Below are positions 38,304-50,743 of a stretch of 64,000 nt of DNA, in pieces. Origin of the DNA: Cedecea neteri (lineage in GTDB: Bacteria; Pseudomonadota; Gammaproteobacteria; Enterobacterales; Enterobacteriaceae). Location of the stretch: positions 1,054,001 through 1,118,000 of the forward strand of contig NZ_CP009451.1 of the NCBI RefSeq assembly GCF_000757825.1. Direction: 5' to 3'. Each line of letters starts with the position of its first letter. Position 1 is the first letter of the stretch. Under the pieces are notes generated by a model. That model was not told the DNA's origin. It searched no databases and saw only the letters and a list, made by a program, of their open reading frames with translations. The translations under genes were made by a program, and so were the position numbers.

Positions 38304-39386
38304 ATGATGAAGCGCAATATTCTGGCAGTGGTAATCCCTGCTCTGCTGGTAGCCGGTGCAGCAAACGCTGCAGAAATCTATAACAAAGACGGCAACAAAG
38401 TAGACCTGTACGGTAAAGCGGTAGGTCTGCATTACTTCGCTAAAGATAACGGTGCGAACGCTCAGGGTAACGGCGACAAAACTTACGCCCGTCTTGGCTT
38501 CAAAGGCGAAACTCAAATTAACAGCCAACTGACCGGTTACGGCCAGTGGGAATACAACTTCCAGGGTAACAACTCTGAAGGTGCTGACGCTCAGAAAGGG
38601 AACAAAACCCGTCTGGCCTTCGCGGGTCTGAAATTCGGTGATGCTGGCTCCTTCGACTACGGTCGTAACTACGGTCTGGTTTACGACGCAATCGGCGTAA
38701 CCGACATGCTGCCAGAGTTCGGCGGTGACACCGGCAACAGCGACAACTTCTTCTCCGGCCGTAACGGTGGTCTCGCAACTTACCGTAACAGCGGTTTCTT
38801 CGGCCTGGTTGACGGTCTGGACTTCGGCGTTCAGTACCTGGGCAAAAACGATCGTGCTGGCAACGCAACCCGCTCTAACGGTGACGGCTGGGCAAGCTCC
38901 GCAAGCTACACCGTTGATGGCTTCGGCATCGTAGGTGCTTACGGCGCGGCTGACCGCACTAACGATCAGCAAGCCCTGACATACGGTCACGGCGCTAAAG
39001 CAGAGCAGTGGGCTACCGGCCTGAAATATGATGCGAACAACATCTACCTGGCCGCGCTGTACGGTGAAAGCCGCAACGCTACCCGTCTGACCATCAACGG
39101 TACCGATGGCTTCCTGAACAAAACTCAGGACTTCTCCGTTGTAGCACAGTACCAGTTCGATTTCGGTCTGCGTCCATCCATCGCTTACTACAAATCTAAA
39201 GCGAAAAATGTTGAAGGTATCGGCAGCGAAGATTACCTCAACTACATTGATATCGGCGCGACTTACTACTTCAACAAAAACATGTCCACCTATGTTGACT
39301 ATCAGATCAACCAGATCGATAAAAACAACAAGCTGGGCGTGGGTGCAGACGACACCGTTGCTGTTGGTATCGTTTACCAGTTCTAA
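38304..39386 (+). CDS. ompF: Outer-membrane porin OmpF
   Basis: 360 residues (E. coli 362). It is a trimeric general diffusion porin with a signal peptide ([22 protein letters not shown]) and mature start [19 protein letters not shown]. The constriction-loop motif PEFGGDT and the C-terminal Phe of VAVGIVYQF, used by the Bam assembly machinery, are present. Position between asnS and aspC and the OmpR/MicF region identify it as OmpF rather than OmpC. Surface loops around residues 185-205, 228-240 and 258-275 differ from E. coli, as expected for parts exposed to phages and antibodies. Confidence 0.97.
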   Translation: MMKRNILAVVIPALLVAGAANAAEIYNKDGNKVDLYGKAVGLHYFAKDNGANAQGNGDKTYARLGFKGETQINSQLTGYGQWEYNFQGNNSEGADAQKGNKTRLAFAGLKFGDAGSFDYGRNYGLVYDAIGVTDMLPEFGGDTGNSDNFFSGRNGGLATYRNSGFFGLVDGLDFGVQYLGKNDRAGNATRSNGDGWASSASYTVDGFGIVGAYGAADRTNDQQALTYGHGAKAEQWATGLKYDANNIYLAALYGESRNATRLTINGTDGFLNKTQDFSVVAQYQFDFGLRPSIAYYKSKAKNVEGIGSEDYLNYIDIGATYYFNKNMSTYVDYQINQIDKNNKLGVGADDTVAVGIVYQF

Positions 39387-39415
39387 TTTCAGCCATTTGT
39401 TTGTCTGAAATGTTT

Positions 39416-39443
39416 AAAAACAGGGCTTCGGCCCTGTTTTTTT
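39416..39443 (+). terminator. ompF terminator
   Basis: AAAAACAGGGC-TTCG-GCCCTGTTTTTTT, a strong stem-loop with a UUCG-type tetraloop and a T-run, 30 bases after the ompF stop. Confidence 0.95.
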
Positions 39444-39571
39444 ATGGCAAAAAAGTAGAATAAACCCGATGTTATCGCTAACCGTCTCTTTTTGTCGCAA
39501 ACGGTTGGCAATTCGTAAAACAGCAGTTAACCTGAAAGCGATTTCCCCCGATATCACTAATGGAACCCGTC

Positions 39572-40762
39572 ATGTTTGAGAACATTACCGCTGCCCCTGC
39601 CGATCCTATTCTTGGTCTGGCCGACCTGTTTCGCGCCGACGATCGTCCAACCAAAATCAACCTCGGCATCGGGGTCTATAAGGACGAGACCGGTAAAACG
39701 CCGGTACTGACCAGCGTTAAGAAAGCCGAGCTGTATCTGCTGGAAAATGAGACCACCAAGAACTATCTGGGTATTGATGGTATTCCAGAATTTGGCCGCT
39801 GCACGCAAGAGCTGCTGTTCGGTAAAGGCAATGCCCTGATTGCCGACAAACGTGCTCGTACCGCGCAAACCCCAGGCGGTACCGGTGCGCTGCGCGTGGC
39901 CGCTGACTTCCTGGCAAAAAATACCTCAGCGAAACGCGTTTGGGTAAGCAACCCAAGCTGGCCTAACCACAAAAGCGTGTTTAACGCCGCCGGTCTGGAA
40001 GTGAAAGAGTACGCCTACTATGATGCGGAAAATCACAGCCTGGACTTTGATGGTCTGGTTGCCAGCCTGCAGGCTGCCGAAGCCGGTGACGTGGTGCTGT
40101 TCCACGGCTGCTGCCATAACCCTACCGGGATCGATCCTACCGCCGAACAGTGGAAAACGCTGGCAGAAATGTCACTGGCCAAAGGCTGGCTGCCGCTGTT
40201 TGACTTCGCCTACCAGGGCTTTGCCCGCGGTCTGGAAGAGGATGCGGAAGGCCTGCGTATTTTTGCTGCCGGCCACAAAGAGCTGCTGGTGGCGAGTTCC
40301 TATTCCAAGAACTTCGGCCTGTACAACGAACGCGTAGGCGCTTTCACGCTGGTTGCCACCGATGCCGACACCGCTGACCGTTCATTCAGCCAGGTGAAAT
40401 CGGTTATTCGCGCCAACTATTCTAACCCACCTGCGCACGGTGCCTCCGTCGTGGCAACCATTCTCAGCAATGACGCGCTGCGTACCATGTGGGAACAAGA
40501 GCTGACCGACATGCGCCAGCGCATTCACCGTATGCGTCAGCTGTTTGTGAATACCCTGCAGGAGAAAGGCGCCAACCGCGACTTCAGCTTCATCATCAAT
40601 CAAAACGGGATGTTCTCGTTCAGCGGCCTGACCAAAGAACAGGTGCTGCGCCTGCGCGAAGAGTTTGGCGTTTACGCCGTGGCATCCGGCCGCGTCAACG
40701 TGGCGGGCATGACCCCGGATAACATGGCGCCGCTGTGTGAAGCCATCGTGGCCGTGCTGTAA
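39572..40762 (+). CDS. aspC: Aspartate aminotransferase
   Basis: 396 residues, the same as E. coli. It is a PLP enzyme that interconverts aspartate/2-oxoglutarate and oxaloacetate/glutamate. I chose the ATG at 39572 ([39 protein letters not shown]); an ATG four codons upstream is less likely. The PLP lysine lies in [16 protein letters not shown] (near 246), with [10 protein letters not shown] for the cofactor ring and RVNVAGM near the C-terminus for the substrate carboxylate. It is a single gene with its own terminator. Confidence 0.99.
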   Translation: MFENITAAPADPILGLADLFRADDRPTKINLGIGVYKDETGKTPVLTSVKKAELYLLENETTKNYLGIDGIPEFGRCTQELLFGKGNALIADKRARTAQTPGGTGALRVAADFLAKNTSAKRVWVSNPSWPNHKSVFNAAGLEVKEYAYYDAENHSLDFDGLVASLQAAEAGDVVLFHGCCHNPTGIDPTAEQWKTLAEMSLAKGWLPLFDFAYQGFARGLEEDAEGLRIFAAGHKELLVASSYSKNFGLYNERVGAFTLVATDADTADRSFSQVKSVIRANYSNPPAHGASVVATILSNDALRTMWEQELTDMRQRIHRMRQLFVNTLQEKGANRDFSFIINQNGMFSFSGLTKEQVLRLREEFGVYAVASGRVNVAGMTPDNMAPLCEAIVAVL

Positions 40763-40782
40763 AACTACAGCCAGCAAAAAGC

Positions 40783-40812
40783 AAAAGAGCCGCATAAGCG
40801 GCTCTTTTTTTT
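40783..40812. terminator. aspC terminator (also facing gloC)
   Basis: AAAAGAGCCGC-ATAA-GCGGCTCTTTTTTTT. It ends aspC, and with A's on its left side can also end the convergent gloC gene, whose stop is 15 bases away. Confidence 0.93.
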
Positions 40813-40826
40813 ACTCGAAAACATAT

Positions 40827-41474
40827 TTACCAGACCGGCTGCTCGTCCTGTAAGAACGGATTATTCAGACGTTCGTAGCCCAGGGTAGACATCGGGCCGT
40901 GGCCGGGAATAAAGGTCACATCATCCCCCAGCGGCAGCAATTTACGCTTGATTGAATCAATCAACGCCGCGTGGTCACCGCGTGGAAAATCGCTGCGCCC
41001 CACTCCACCTTTAAAGATGACATCACCAGAAACCAGCAAACGAGAGGCCTCATCGAAGAAGACGATATGGCCAGGCGTATGCCCCGGACAATGCAACACC
41101 TGTAAAGTCACATTCCCTACGGCGACACTTTCCCCTTCGTTTAACCAGCGATCCGGCGTCAGAGGCTGACACTCGTCGAGGCCAAACATTCGGCTTTGCT
41201 GCGGCAAGCCCTGCAGCCAGAACTCATCTTCTTTTTCCGGACCCACAACCGGCGCGCCGTAATGTGCCGCCAGCTCGGCCGCCGCGCCAACGTGATCGAG
41301 ATGACCGTGCGTCAGCAAAATTTGGCTAACCTTTACGCCTTTCTGAGCCACTTCCTGCTTGATACGCGCCGCATCGCCGCCGGGATCCACCAGCGCCGCC
41401 TGCTGCGTTTCCTCGCACCAAATAAGAGAACAGTTCTGGGCAAAAGCCGTGACCGGAATAATGTGATAGTTCAT
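40827..41474 (-). CDS. gloC: Type II hydroxyacylglutathione hydrolase GloC
   Basis: 215 residues, the same as E. coli GloC (YcbL). It is a metallo-beta-lactamase-fold glyoxalase II that hydrolyses S-D-lactoylglutathione at the end of methylglyoxal detoxification. The metal motif THGHLDHVG is at about 55-61, with a second ligand in [26 protein letters not shown] and the C-terminal [10 protein letters not shown]. The same window carries mgsA, which makes methylglyoxal, though 39 kb away. It is 39 bases downstream of mepK on the same strand. Confidence 0.97.
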   Translation of the reverse strand: MNYHIIPVTAFAQNCSLIWCEETQQAALVDPGGDAARIKQEVAQKGVKVSQILLTHGHLDHVGAAAELAAHYGAPVVGPEKEDEFWLQGLPQQSRMFGLDECQPLTPDRWLNEGESVAVGNVTLQVLHCPGHTPGHIVFFDEASRLLVSGDVIFKGGVGRSDFPRGDHAALIDSIKRKLLPLGDDVTFIPGHGPMSTLGYERLNNPFLQDEQPVW

Positions 41475-41513
41475 GCTGCTCCATTACCGGCAACAAAGCC
41501 GGATTCCGTTGTT

Positions 41514-42062
41514 TTACCAGTGCCTTACCGGCCCGGTATCAATATGCACAAAGTCGCTGCTGGGGTAGTATCCTACACCACCTGCGCGCATAGATAATGC
41601 CGCTTTGCGAATATTGCTTAACGAAACCCCTTCAATATGAAAATCCATCGCCTGGCCTTTGGTGTGGTAGCTTTTTTTCGCTACGCCGCGGCTGTGAGCG
41701 CGAAGTTCGTTATTGGTGTCGATGGAGCGGTAGCCAGAAATCAACTGCACCGGTTTGTTGGTACCCAACAGCCCCTGCAGGCGATAGAGTTGGTCAAACA
41801 GTGAAGGATCGATCGATTTAATCTTGTTCGCCCGGTAATCCCGAAAGAAGTGATTAAGTCTTGCTAATTCATCCTGAATATAGCCTCTGCCATCAAAAAA
41901 CTCGGCTTTCAGTGACTCTCCGGTATGCAGGTTATTGAGAGTCAAAATACGCGGGCGTGGTGTCGAGAGGGTGGCAAACGACGGCAAAGGCATGAGAGCG
42001 GCACCGAAAGCCACGCCCCCCAAAGCCAGTAGCTTGCGGCGATTAGCGTCAAATTTGTCCAT
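41514..42062 (-). CDS. mepK: Murein endopeptidase MepK (YcbK)
   Basis: 182 residues, the same as E. coli. It is an M15-type zinc peptidase; E. coli MepK cuts the 3-3 (meso-DAP to meso-DAP) cross-links made by L,D-transpeptidases. The N-terminus carries a twin-arginine signal (RRKLLALGGVAFGAALMPLPSFA). Zinc ligands are visible in SYHTKGQAMDFH and the terminal VHIDTG. It lies immediately downstream of ldtD, which makes those cross-links, so maker and cutter are neighbours, separated by a terminator. Confidence 0.96.
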   Translation of the reverse strand: MDKFDANRRKLLALGGVAFGAALMPLPSFATLSTPRPRILTLNNLHTGESLKAEFFDGRGYIQDELARLNHFFRDYRANKIKSIDPSLFDQLYRLQGLLGTNKPVQLISGYRSIDTNNELRAHSRGVAKKSYHTKGQAMDFHIEGVSLSNIRKAALSMRAGGVGYYPSSDFVHIDTGPVRHW

Positions 42063-42162
42063 GATATCCAGGTCTACAGGTAATAAAATGATGGTTTAAT
42101 ATGCACTTTTGCGCACTGCCATCGCACCATAGCTGCCCGAATCCGGGGAGTCAAGGCACGAT

Positions 42163-42207
42163 AAAACCCAGCAACGGCGGGCCCTGCAACGGGCCCGGCT
42201 GGGTTTT
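42163..42207 (-). terminator. ldtD terminator
   Basis: Outer arms AAAACCCAGC (42163-42172) and GCTGGGTTTT (42198-42207) enclose an inner GGGCCC/GGGCCC stem, making a long compound hairpin. The minus strand continues with TTAT after the outer T's. Confidence 0.85.
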
Positions 42208-42246
42208 ACATTTTCTACGACCACTAATTCATTAGAAATGTTGCGT

Positions 42247-44082
42247 TTAGCGGATTAATAACCCGGCTTTTGCGAGGTTTTGTGCGCCAGATCGCGCAGT
42301 GAGATCATAATTGTAAATATCTGTACGAAACTCGGTTCGCCCTTCTTTCCCGACAAACGCCGTCAGATAGTAGAGATTAACCGGAATGTTATGGCGGATA
42401 TTCACGTATTTGGTATTCCCTTCCTGCAACGTACTGGAGATACGTGAGTCATTCCACCCGGCATCCTGCAGTAACATGTTCGCAAGCTCCGAGGCTTTAT
42501 TCACGCGCACACAGCCGGAACTCAGCGCCCTTGCATCCTTCTGGAAGAGGTTATGGTTAGGCGTGTCGTGCAAATAGATGGCATCTGAACTTGGCATATT
42601 AAACTTGTAGCGCCCAAGCGAGTTCTGCGTGCCTGGTTTTTGCTGGAAGCGGAACGGCAGGTTATTCTCGGTAATCGTCGACCAGTCAACGCGCCACGGG
42701 TCAATCGTCTCAGCGTTATTGCTCCAGCCGCGGATCACGCTATAGCCGTGCTGCTCGAGGTAGCCTGGGTTCTGGCGGACCTTTGGCAAAAGATCTTTTC
42801 GGGCAAGCGTCGGCGGCACGTTCCAGGGCGGATTAACCACCACGTTATTTAACGCGCTGCTCATCATCGGGGTTTTACGATCCGGACGTCCAACGATAAC
42901 GCGTGAAGCCAGCGCTTCATTGCCGTTAAGGTAGTAAACCAGCGAATAGTTAGGAATGTTCACCATAATGCCGGTATCGAGTTTGTCCGGCAGCAGCCGC
43001 AGGCGCTGAATGTTCAACGCTATCAGCGCCGCACGCTGCTGGGGCGTCACGTTAAGCCAGTCGCGCGTCAGCTGGCCAATCGCGCCGTCCGGGCCTAGCC
43101 CTTGCCACTGCTGGAAGCGTTTTACGCCGTCAACAAGGTCGCGGCCGTACACACCGCGCGCGGCGGCCTGCTGCTTTTTGCCGGCTGACGCGGGAATATC
43201 TTCAACGTTAATCGCTGACGGGCTTACCGTGACATCGGCAACGGTGGTAGAACCCGAGGCTTTATCCTGGAGCATACCTGTGCGGGCAAGGATCTCGCGC
43301 AGCGCGCCAACATCATTACTCCACTGCCCCGGTCTCAGCGTCTCTTTACCGGTTATTTGCGGCCACGGACGAGTATCACCCAACAGATGAATCAGAGACT
43401 GGTGAAGCTGAGCATATTGCGGATGCTGTGGCGCAAGGCTGTCAATAAAGTTCACCAGTGAACCCTGGTCGACGGCAACCTGCCACTGGTTAATCACCGA
43501 AAGCGGCGGCGTTTTTAACTTATAAGGCGTGCTGCTATAAAGCCAGCGATTGCCGTCAATCGGGATGCCGGAGACAAACTGCAGGTAGCCCATCATGGCA
43601 TCGGACAGCACCACATCACGCGCCATACCGCTCACGCCAGGATCGGTCAGCAGTTCAACCCATTGGCTAAACTGTGGCTGGATACCGGCAATGGCGACTT
43701 CCGCCAGCTGCTGCTGAAAGGCTTTTACCGCATCGCGATTTTCCCACATTGGCTTCATGTCTCGCGCGGCGTAAAAGGCCGACAGCGCGTTGAGGTAAAC
43801 CGGCGTGTAGCCCGCAGGCAATCCAGCAATAAGCTGCGAGCGGCTTTGCGCGGCAGACATGGTGGAAGTGTTGGTTGGCAACGTACCGGCCATTGTGGCC
43901 GTTGCCGTAGACTGCGCCAAAGGCTGATTGAGTTCCGTGGGCCGATCGGTCTGAAAAGCAGAGCTGTCGGAGGGAACCACGGCAGGCTCGTCGGCCTGCG
44001 CCGCAAACAGTGGAGCGAAACTGAGCGCCAGGCAGTAACCGACTGCTGACAATCGAAAATCTTTACCTTTTCTAAGCAACAT
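42247..44082 (-). CDS. ldtD: L,D-transpeptidase LdtD (YcbB)
   Basis: 611 residues (E. coli 615). It is a periplasmic enzyme that makes 3-3 cross-links in peptidoglycan and can replace penicillin-binding proteins under beta-lactam or outer-membrane stress. I chose the start at 44082 ([30 protein letters not shown]), which gives a normal signal peptide; an ATG at 44118 adds 12 residues. A peptidoglycan-binding domain ([29 protein letters not shown]) precedes the YkuD catalytic domain, whose nucleophile is Cys524 in SSGCVRV. The N-terminal linker (residues about 30-80) is poorly conserved. In E. coli it is controlled by Cpx; no site was assigned here. Confidence 0.96.
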   Translation of the reverse strand: MLLRKGKDFRLSAVGYCLALSFAPLFAAQADEPAVVPSDSSAFQTDRPTELNQPLAQSTATATMAGTLPTNTSTMSAAQSRSQLIAGLPAGYTPVYLNALSAFYAARDMKPMWENRDAVKAFQQQLAEVAIAGIQPQFSQWVELLTDPGVSGMARDVVLSDAMMGYLQFVSGIPIDGNRWLYSSTPYKLKTPPLSVINQWQVAVDQGSLVNFIDSLAPQHPQYAQLHQSLIHLLGDTRPWPQITGKETLRPGQWSNDVGALREILARTGMLQDKASGSTTVADVTVSPSAINVEDIPASAGKKQQAAARGVYGRDLVDGVKRFQQWQGLGPDGAIGQLTRDWLNVTPQQRAALIALNIQRLRLLPDKLDTGIMVNIPNYSLVYYLNGNEALASRVIVGRPDRKTPMMSSALNNVVVNPPWNVPPTLARKDLLPKVRQNPGYLEQHGYSVIRGWSNNAETIDPWRVDWSTITENNLPFRFQQKPGTQNSLGRYKFNMPSSDAIYLHDTPNHNLFQKDARALSSGCVRVNKASELANMLLQDAGWNDSRISSTLQEGNTKYVNIRHNIPVNLYYLTAFVGKEGRTEFRTDIYNYDLTARSGAQNLAKAGLLIR

Positions 44083-44213
44083 CCCTTGCCCCCTGTTTAT
44101 TACTGTGCTCACCGTCAAAGGCGGGAAGTATTCATCACTAGTATATAAACAGTAAAAACCATTTGCCTGACAAAATGTAAAGAAAATTAAAGATTAAGAC
44201 TGTTCGTGGCAAA

Positions 44214-44237
44214 GAAAAAGCGGGCCGGGGCCCGCTT
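44214..44237 (-). terminator. muk operon terminator
   Basis: AAGCGGGCC-GG-GGCCCGCTT perfect stem. On the minus strand it is followed by TTTCTTT. It lies 30 bases after the mukB stop. Confidence 0.92.
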
Positions 44238-44266
44238 GATAAATTGACAATCTGGATTGCTGATTT

Positions 44267-47200
44267 TTACGACGCGTCTGCCGTTTCCGAACCCGGCTGC
44301 GGTTCTGGCAGTACCGGGGCAGCAAAGCCACGCAGGCCAACAACGTGAACGTGTTCGCTGTTCTGGAACACCTTACGCACCAGCTTGTAGGTGGTGCCTT
44401 TTTCCGGGCTGATGTTTTCTGGCGCCGCAATAATCAATTGCATTTCCAGTCGTTCACACAGCTCAAACAGCGTGGCGATGGACTTGGCATCCAGACGTGC
44501 GGCTTCATCAAGGAACAGCAGGCGACAAGGGGAAATGTCTTTCCCACGCAGGCGCTGAGACTCGTCTTCCCAGCTCTGCACAACCATCACCAGGATAGAC
44601 ATCCCGGTCCCGATAGCTTCCCCGGTAGACAGCGCCCCACTCTCCGCACGCAGCCAGCCGTCCGAGCCACGGTTTACCTCAACTTCCATTTCCAGGTAGT
44701 TACGGTAATCCAGCAGCTCTTCGCCAATGGTCTGCGGCGTGCGCTGGCCCATGTCTATCTGCGGGTTCAGGCGCTGATAAAGTTTCGCCAGCGCTTCTGA
44801 GAAGGTCAGGCGGTTGCTGTTAAACAGATCCTGATGCTGCTCATGCTGCTCGGAAAGGACGTTCAGCAGCGTAGCATGCGCCTCTCGCACGTTAACGTTA
44901 AGGCGAACGCTCTTCACCTGGCCAAAGGAGACGCTTTGCAGCCCCTGGTTAAGCATACGAATACGGTTCTGCTCACGCTGAATAGTCTTGCGAATAATGT
45001 TGGCCACGCTTCGGGAGCTGATAGCCAACTTCTGCTCGCGCGAGGTCAGCTCTTCCGTCAGGCGTCCCAGCTCAATTTCCATCTGCTCGATGGCTTCAAC
45101 CGGGTCGTCGGTACGGATGATATCCTGACGGATACGCTCGCGCAGATGCTGGTAAACCGCAACGAAGAACTGAATCTTACGCTCAGGGCGCTTCGGATCT
45201 TCTGACATACGCAGTACATCGCGCAGATGTTCGTTGTCCGCAACGGCCAGGCGCAGGGCACCCAACGCTTTATCCGACATGGAACGCAGATCGTCCCCGG
45301 AGAGATAGGCCAGTTCACGACGGTGCAGGCGGCGCTCAACGCCGTTGTCTTTCACCATACGCATCACCGCGCACCAGCCCGCTTTCGCGGTCACAACCTG
45401 CTCGCGCATTTCAAAGTAGTTACGCTCAAGCTGCTTCAGTTTGCGGGTGAGGTTATTCATCTCCGCTTCGCAATAGGTCAGCTGTTTCTCAAGCTGATTA
45501 CGGCGTGAACGGTTGTTGCTAAGCGCAGTATGCAGCTCATCCCGGCGCGCACGAGCCCTTTCTTCTGCCCCGGCATCGGCACGAACCCCGATATCCTGCA
45601 GCTCTTTGTGCAGATCGGTCAGCAGCTCTTTCTTGGTATCAAACGAACTTTTCAGCGACGCCATCAGCTGGCTGTACTGGCCTAGCTGCTGAGCATGCTG
45701 ACGCAGCGCTTCACGGGAACGCGTACGCTCGACTTCAGCCTGTTCCAGACGCTGGCGCAGCTTCTCGTTCAGGTCGCTATTACCGTCCAGCATGGCCGCA
45801 GAATCGCTGTAGCTGAAGTGAGCGCGACGCTGCACGACTTCGGTCAGCGCAAAGGCACGCTGGCGGGCGTCACGTTGAATTTGCTGCGCGTGGGCATAAT
45901 CGTCCTTCAGCTGCTCGAACTGTTCAGGATCGCTCTGCAGAACGTTGACGATACCTTCCAGCTTAATCAGCTGATTGCCGTGCTGCTGAATAAAGCGGGC
46001 AGACTCTTCGGCTTCGTCCAGGCGCTCCTGAATTTCGTCGCAGCGGTCGGCCAGCGTTTCGTCATTCAGCAGGCTAATGCGCGGCAGCAGGCGGTTAAGC
46101 TGGGCCACGCCCTCTTTCGCCAGGTCGAACTGCTGACGCTGCTGCTGATTGTCATTTTCGTGGTTGTTGATCGCCCGCTCAATTTCGCCACGGCGGCTGT
46201 TGAGGTGGCGAATTTCAGCTTCCGGATCGTCTTCAAACGCCACGCCCAGATGCTGGCCGATAAAGCGGCTAAAGGACTGGTGCAGGCGCTGGTTTTTCTG
46301 CACGTCAAAAGAGAGCGTGGCAAAACGTTCAGCAAGTGACTCCCGCTCGTTGTGCAGCGCTTCAAGACGGTTTTCACGCGCGGCACGGCCAAACAGCGGC
46401 AGTTCCGGCAGGCGCGAATAGCGCCACTGGCGTTCAGCGGTTTTGACAAGTACCGCCGCGCCCATATCTTCAACGGTGAACACGCTGTCATCGAACGAAG
46501 ACGGATCCCCTTCAATCAGGTAAAGGTCTTCCGGGCAGTCTTCCAGATTTTCCAGCTGCTCGCGCACCAGGGAAAGATCCGGCACCACGATAGCGTGGCG
46601 GGATGGCCCGTAGAGCGCGGAGAAGTACGGCGCATCTTCGAGGCCGATGTCATCGTAAATTTCAGACAGCAGGACGCCGCCAAAGCGTTCGGCCAGCGCG
46701 TTGAGGCGCGGATCTTCTGCACCGCCAGGCTGGCTGAGGCGTTCGATTTCGTCATCCACGGCACGTTTACGCGCCCCGACTTCATCACGCTCAACGGTAG
46801 ACTCACGTTCACGCTCCAGCAGCTGCTGCATGTACTCAGTAACCTGCTGGCTGGCTTCGAACTGCTCACCGCTTTGCTCGCACAGCTGGGAAAGGCTGGT
46901 TTGGGCTGCAATCCATCTTGGGGCACGCAGGTTCAGCGTTTTAATACTCGCCTGCAGCTGCTCAAGCTCCTGACGCAGCGCCATACGCTGCTCGCTGGCA
47001 TCGGCAACGGTTTGCTGCAGCGCACCAATCCGCTCTTCTAATTCTTCATGCAGTGCTTCAAGCTCTTCAGGATCGAACTGTTTGCCCTGGCGTTTGCAGA
47101 AATCAGCCAGCAGACGTTCGGCTTCTTGCTGCTCGCGCAGGCGCTGCTCAAGCTCATTAAGGCGCATACGCAGCGGCTGAACCTGCTCGGCCAGGTGGCG

Positions 47201-48724
47201 CTGATTGCTGCTGTCGCGCAGCAGTTCACGCGCAGTTTCCCACGCGTCGCTACGGCTAACCGGGCCGCTTATCGCGGTCACCAGCTGATAAGCATGTTCG
47301 AACTGGCTATGAGCGGCCTGAGCCACGCTCATTTTCTGCTCAAGAGACAGCAGCTTGTCTGTCGCTTCAATCTCTTTCGCTTTGAAGGTGTCCAGCCACT
47401 CGTCGGCGCTGTCGGCGGTTAAATCCGGCAGGTGACACAGTTCACGAGCGCGCTCTAACGCCTGCAACGCCTGCTGATACTGAATCGCACGCGTCTGCTG
47501 CACGTCCAGCGCCTGCTGGTAATCGGCAAGCTGGCTTTTCAGCTCATCCACTTCCAGCTCGGCGGCTTCGGCCCGGGCTTCATTTTCTTCCTGCTGCTCG
47601 TGGGCTTCAGCCACGATTTCGTTTTGCTCTTCAAGGCGAATTTGCAGCTCGTCGAGGTCAGCTTCGTAACGCTCGATCTTCTCCTGCTGGCGAATCGCCG
47701 TTTGCACCAGGTTCAGGTGATCGCTTGCGGCCTGATAATCGGTTTCAAGATCGCCTTCGGCCCCGCTGTGCTCGCCCAGCTCACGCGCCATATCAACGTG
47801 CTTATACTGCTCGGCGGACAGCTGCTGGCGGCTGGTCAGCAGTTCGCGGCGAAACTCCAGCGCTTTATCCAGATGGATACGCCGTTCGTTGGCGTGGCGC
47901 ATATAGTCCGCTGCCACGTAATCCGTCGCTTCCGAAATCAGGTGTTTGAACAGGTCGCGGTCGGACTGGGTAACGCGAATTGCTTCCAGCGTCATGCGGT
48001 TTTCACGCAGCGCCGCCTCCATGTCCTGGAAGGCTTTACGCACGCCGCCGTTTTCCGGCAACAGATAGTCACGCAGGGAGCGGGTAATCGCGCTGGAAAT
48101 CCCGCCGTACAGCGAGGCTTCAATCAGGCGATAGTATTTACTGCGGTCTGCGGCACTGCGCAGGCGACGTGCCACGATGCCCAGATCGAACATCAGCGAG
48201 TGGTAGTCGGTGATGGAGTTAAACTGCTTGAACTGCACGCCTTCAATGGCTTCAACTTTGTCCTTCAGCTCCTGCAGGCTGAGCACGCGAGCCTGTCGCT
48301 CGTTCAGCGTTTCGGTCAGCAGTTGAGTCGGCTGAATAGAGGTCGGCAGGCCCTGAATAGCAAAAGGTTTGATGTCGACTTTACGATCGCGCCCGGCAAC
48401 CTGCTGCAGGCGAACGCCTACCACAACGCGCTGATGGCGGGAGTTGATCACGTCCAGCGTGGAGTAACACACGCCGGCTTTAAGCTTACCGTGCAGACCT
48501 TTATCGCGAGAGCCCGAGGTGGCACCGGCTTCGGTGGTGTTACGGAAGTGCAGCAGGGTTAAATCCGGGATAAGCGCCGTGACGAAGGCCGCCATGGTGG
48601 TGGATTTACCCGCGCCGTTACCGCCGGAAAGCGTGGTGACCAGCTCGTCGAGATCGAAGGTGCGGGCGAAGAAACCGTTCCAGTTAACCAGCGTCAGCGA
48701 GCGAAATTTTCCGCGTTCAATCAT
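44267..48724 (-). CDS. mukB: Condensin subunit MukB
   Basis: 1485 residues (E. coli 1486). It is the SMC-like ATPase of the MukBEF condensin that loops and segregates the chromosome. The N-terminal head has Walker [12 protein letters not shown] near residues 34-42. Two very long coiled coils flank a central hinge (around 650-780, with [36 protein letters not shown]). The C-terminal head has the signature [14 protein letters not shown] and Walker [14 protein letters not shown]. It overlaps mukE by 4 bases. MatP, also encoded here, displaces MukBEF from the terminus in E. coli. Confidence 0.99.
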   Translation of the reverse strand: MIERGKFRSLTLVNWNGFFARTFDLDELVTTLSGGNGAGKSTTMAAFVTALIPDLTLLHFRNTTEAGATSGSRDKGLHGKLKAGVCYSTLDVINSRHQRVVVGVRLQQVAGRDRKVDIKPFAIQGLPTSIQPTQLLTETLNERQARVLSLQELKDKVEAIEGVQFKQFNSITDYHSLMFDLGIVARRLRSAADRSKYYRLIEASLYGGISSAITRSLRDYLLPENGGVRKAFQDMEAALRENRMTLEAIRVTQSDRDLFKHLISEATDYVAADYMRHANERRIHLDKALEFRRELLTSRQQLSAEQYKHVDMARELGEHSGAEGDLETDYQAASDHLNLVQTAIRQQEKIERYEADLDELQIRLEEQNEIVAEAHEQQEENEARAEAAELEVDELKSQLADYQQALDVQQTRAIQYQQALQALERARELCHLPDLTADSADEWLDTFKAKEIEATDKLLSLEQKMSVAQAAHSQFEHAYQLVTAISGPVSRSDAWETARELLRDSSNQRHLAEQVQPLRMRLNELEQRLREQQEAERLLADFCKRQGKQFDPEELEALHEELEERIGALQQTVADASEQRMALRQELEQLQASIKTLNLRAPRWIAAQTSLSQLCEQSGEQFEASQQVTEYMQQLLERERESTVERDEVGARKRAVDDEIERLSQPGGAEDPRLNALAERFGGVLLSEIYDDIGLEDAPYFSALYGPSRHAIVVPDLSLVREQLENLEDCPEDLYLIEGDPSSFDDSVFTVEDMGAAVLVKTAERQWRYSRLPELPLFGRAARENRLEALHNERESLAERFATLSFDVQKNQRLHQSFSRFIGQHLGVAFEDDPEAEIRHLNSRRGEIERAINNHENDNQQQRQQFDLAKEGVAQLNRLLPRISLLNDETLADRCDEIQERLDEAEESARFIQQHGNQLIKLEGIVNVLQSDPEQFEQLKDDYAHAQQIQRDARQRAFALTEVVQRRAHFSYSDSAAMLDGNSDLNEKLRQRLEQAEVERTRSREALRQHAQQLGQYSQLMASLKSSFDTKKELLTDLHKELQDIGVRADAGAEERARARRDELHTALSNNRSRRNQLEKQLTYCEAEMNNLTRKLKQLERNYFEMREQVVTAKAGWCAVMRMVKDNGVERRLHRRELAYLSGDDLRSMSDKALGALRLAVADNEHLRDVLRMSEDPKRPERKIQFFVAVYQHLRERIRQDIIRTDDPVEAIEQMEIELGRLTEELTSREQKLAISSRSVANIIRKTIQREQNRIRMLNQGLQSVSFGQVKSVRLNVNVREAHATLLNVLSEQHEQHQDLFNSNRLTFSEALAKLYQRLNPQIDMGQRTPQTIGEELLDYRNYLEMEVEVNRGSDGWLRAESGALSTGEAIGTGMSILVMVVQSWEDESQRLRGKDISPCRLLFLDEAARLDAKSIATLFELCERLEMQLIIAAPENISPEKGTTYKLVRKVFQNSEHVHVVGLRGFAAPVLPEPQPGSETADAS

Positions 48725-49437
48725 TCCTGTTCATCCTCCGCGTTATCTAGTCCTGGTTGTGGCTCATCGCTTTCATCGTTGAGCTGCAGGCGGCTTTCCA
48801 CCGCCATGGCTTCGCCGTCGCGAATCATGCGCAGCTGGGCTTCACGCGGGTCATCGCCGCTACGCACATCGGCGCCGAAGCGGAAGACCGACTCGGTGAT
48901 GCGGAATTTGCTGCTGTCATGGCCCATAAACCAGATCATGCCGAGGCGGCGCAAACGGGTCAGAGAGGCGCGGACTTTCTCCTGCAGTTTCTGACGGTCG
49001 AGATCGGAGCCCGTAGAGCGGTTATTCACCAGCTTCAGCAGCTTGTTTTCATCCGCCAGCGTCAGCAACTCGTCGTACAGCTCCTGCTGAGTAAAGATGC
49101 CTTCGTTGGCCAGACGTTCCGGGCTGAGGTAGAGATAACAAAGGATTTTACCGACCATCATGTCCAACTCGGAGAGCACCGAACGCGGAATGAGCGTGGT
49201 GGAGCGAGGACGCAGATAGAAAAAACCTTCCGGCGCGCGAATCAACTCAACGTTGTAGCGCGCGTAAAACTCTTCCAGATATTCCTGGAAATCCATCAAA
49301 AAGGCGTGATTGTCCAGCTCTTCGAGGCCAATGTGGCGCCCGGCGCGCAGCTGACTGTCGAGCGCAGGAAAGAGAGGATTGGCCAGCGCCTGTGCCAGTT
49401 TAACCGGCATCACTTGTTCAATATTTGTTGATGACAT
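48721..49437 (-). CDS. mukE: Condensin accessory subunit MukE
   Basis: 238 residues (E. coli 234). MukE forms a dimer with winged-helix folds and bridges MukF to the MukB heads. The body ([50 protein letters not shown] and [42 protein letters not shown]) is nearly identical to E. coli; the acidic C-terminal tail is the variable part. It overlaps mukF by 20 bases and mukB by 4 bases. Confidence 0.99.
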   Translation of the reverse strand: MSSTNIEQVMPVKLAQALANPLFPALDSQLRAGRHIGLEELDNHAFLMDFQEYLEEFYARYNVELIRAPEGFFYLRPRSTTLIPRSVLSELDMMVGKILCYLYLSPERLANEGIFTQQELYDELLTLADENKLLKLVNNRSTGSDLDRQKLQEKVRASLTRLRRLGMIWFMGHDSSKFRITESVFRFGADVRSGDDPREAQLRMIRDGEAMAVESRLQLNDESDEPQPGLDNAEDEQE

Positions 49438-50740
49438 GCGCCTGTACCTTGGCTCCGTAATCGTTAATGGTTTGCCACTTCGCCGGCAATCCTGTGAAAT
49501 CCGCTTCCGCTACGCCCAGACGTACCGCCTGGTCTACAACAATACGTGCAACGTCGAAATGACGTGCGCGTGGGTATTGCACGAGGTAGTCACGCACTAC
49601 AACCCCCAAATCAAGGGGCACTTGCTTCGTTTTGTAGACCTGCAGCGCCGCTTCAATCAGCGCCGCCAGCTGTTCACGAATTTCGTTAAATTCTTCAAAC
49701 TCGAGCTCGTTAGGCAACTCGCCCGTCACTTCTTCATCACGCAGCGCCATCTCTTCATCACGCATATCCAGCAGACGATCGGCGCTGGAATAGGTCAGCG
49801 CCCATGGCGCATCGAAGTAATTTTGTACCGACTGGCGAAGGCGTTGAGCAAAGACGCGGTTTTTATCCATATCGATAGCGGTACGGATAAATTTATGCAC
49901 GTGGCGGTCATAGCCTATCCACAGGTCGATAGCTTGCTGACCCCAGCTGATAATGCGGTCGAGTTTGCTTTGCAGGTCAAACACCAGGCGATCAACAAAG
50001 TGAAGGTCGTCGCGCCCCAGGGTAGAGTCCTGCACTCGCAGCAGATTTGCCTGCAGCTTATCCCCCGCGGCCTCCAGCGTATCCTGCAGTTCACGCAGCG
50101 TGCCGGATGTCTCCGACAGCAGCAGCTCACAGCTCGAAATGGCCGCACGCCAGTCTTTGTTCAACAGTTGGGCAATGTCATCTTTTACCTGCTGCTGCTG
50201 TTCGTCCATGATGCGTTGGGTAAGATCGATGCTGTCAAAGATCTCCGCCACGGAATATTTCAGCGGCGCGTAAACGTTACGGTGCCAGTGGAACTCGTCG
50301 CCATTTTCATCCGCAGCGTCAGCGGCGCGTTTAAGCTCACCCGCAACGATAGAAAGCTGCATAGACAGGCGCAGCGTGGAAAACTCGCGCTGGCGAATGT
50401 AGTAGTCGGTAATGCCGATACCCAGCGGCGTCAGGCGATAAATAGCGTTGCCTTCGGTTAGCTCGCTTACGAAGCGGTTAAGCAGGCGCTGGCGTACCAT
50501 ATCGTTGATGGCGTTATTGGCGCGCACGTTGATGGTTTCGCTGGTTTGTTCAAAACCGTCGCTCACGTGGCGAAACGCATCAATGAGTTCTCCCTCGCTC
50601 AGCTCACCGTCAAGACGCTCGCCGTTTAAGGTGGCAACGGCCAGCAAAAACGTCAGGCGCTCGGTGGGCAGCGAAATCGAAAAATCATTTTTCCTGGCCC
50701 AGGCAACCAGTTCAGGCACTGTCTGGGAAAAATCACTCAT
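49418..50740 (-). CDS. mukF: Condensin kleisin MukF
   Basis: 440 residues, the same as E. coli. It is the kleisin of MukBEF: an N-terminal winged-helix dimerisation domain ([48 protein letters not shown]), a long helical middle with the acidic segment [22 protein letters not shown], and a C-terminal winged helix that contacts the MukB head. It starts 3 bases after the cmoM stop, consistent with the cmoM-mukF-mukE-mukB operon of E. coli. Confidence 0.99.
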   Translation of the reverse strand: MSDFSQTVPELVAWARKNDFSISLPTERLTFLLAVATLNGERLDGELSEGELIDAFRHVSDGFEQTSETINVRANNAINDMVRQRLLNRFVSELTEGNAIYRLTPLGIGITDYYIRQREFSTLRLSMQLSIVAGELKRAADAADENGDEFHWHRNVYAPLKYSVAEIFDSIDLTQRIMDEQQQQVKDDIAQLLNKDWRAAISSCELLLSETSGTLRELQDTLEAAGDKLQANLLRVQDSTLGRDDLHFVDRLVFDLQSKLDRIISWGQQAIDLWIGYDRHVHKFIRTAIDMDKNRVFAQRLRQSVQNYFDAPWALTYSSADRLLDMRDEEMALRDEEVTGELPNELEFEEFNEIREQLAALIEAALQVYKTKQVPLDLGVVVRDYLVQYPRARHFDVARIVVDQAVRLGVAEADFTGLPAKWQTINDYGAKVQAHVINKY

Positions 50741-50743
50741 AAT

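Noticed and set aside
38232..38990. 252-codon open frame opposite ompF
   Set aside because: Mirror of a highly biased gene with low-complexity Val/Thr content and no start signals.
47600..48562. 320-codon open frame opposite mukB
   Set aside because: It lies wholly within the conserved mukB coding region and has no family match.
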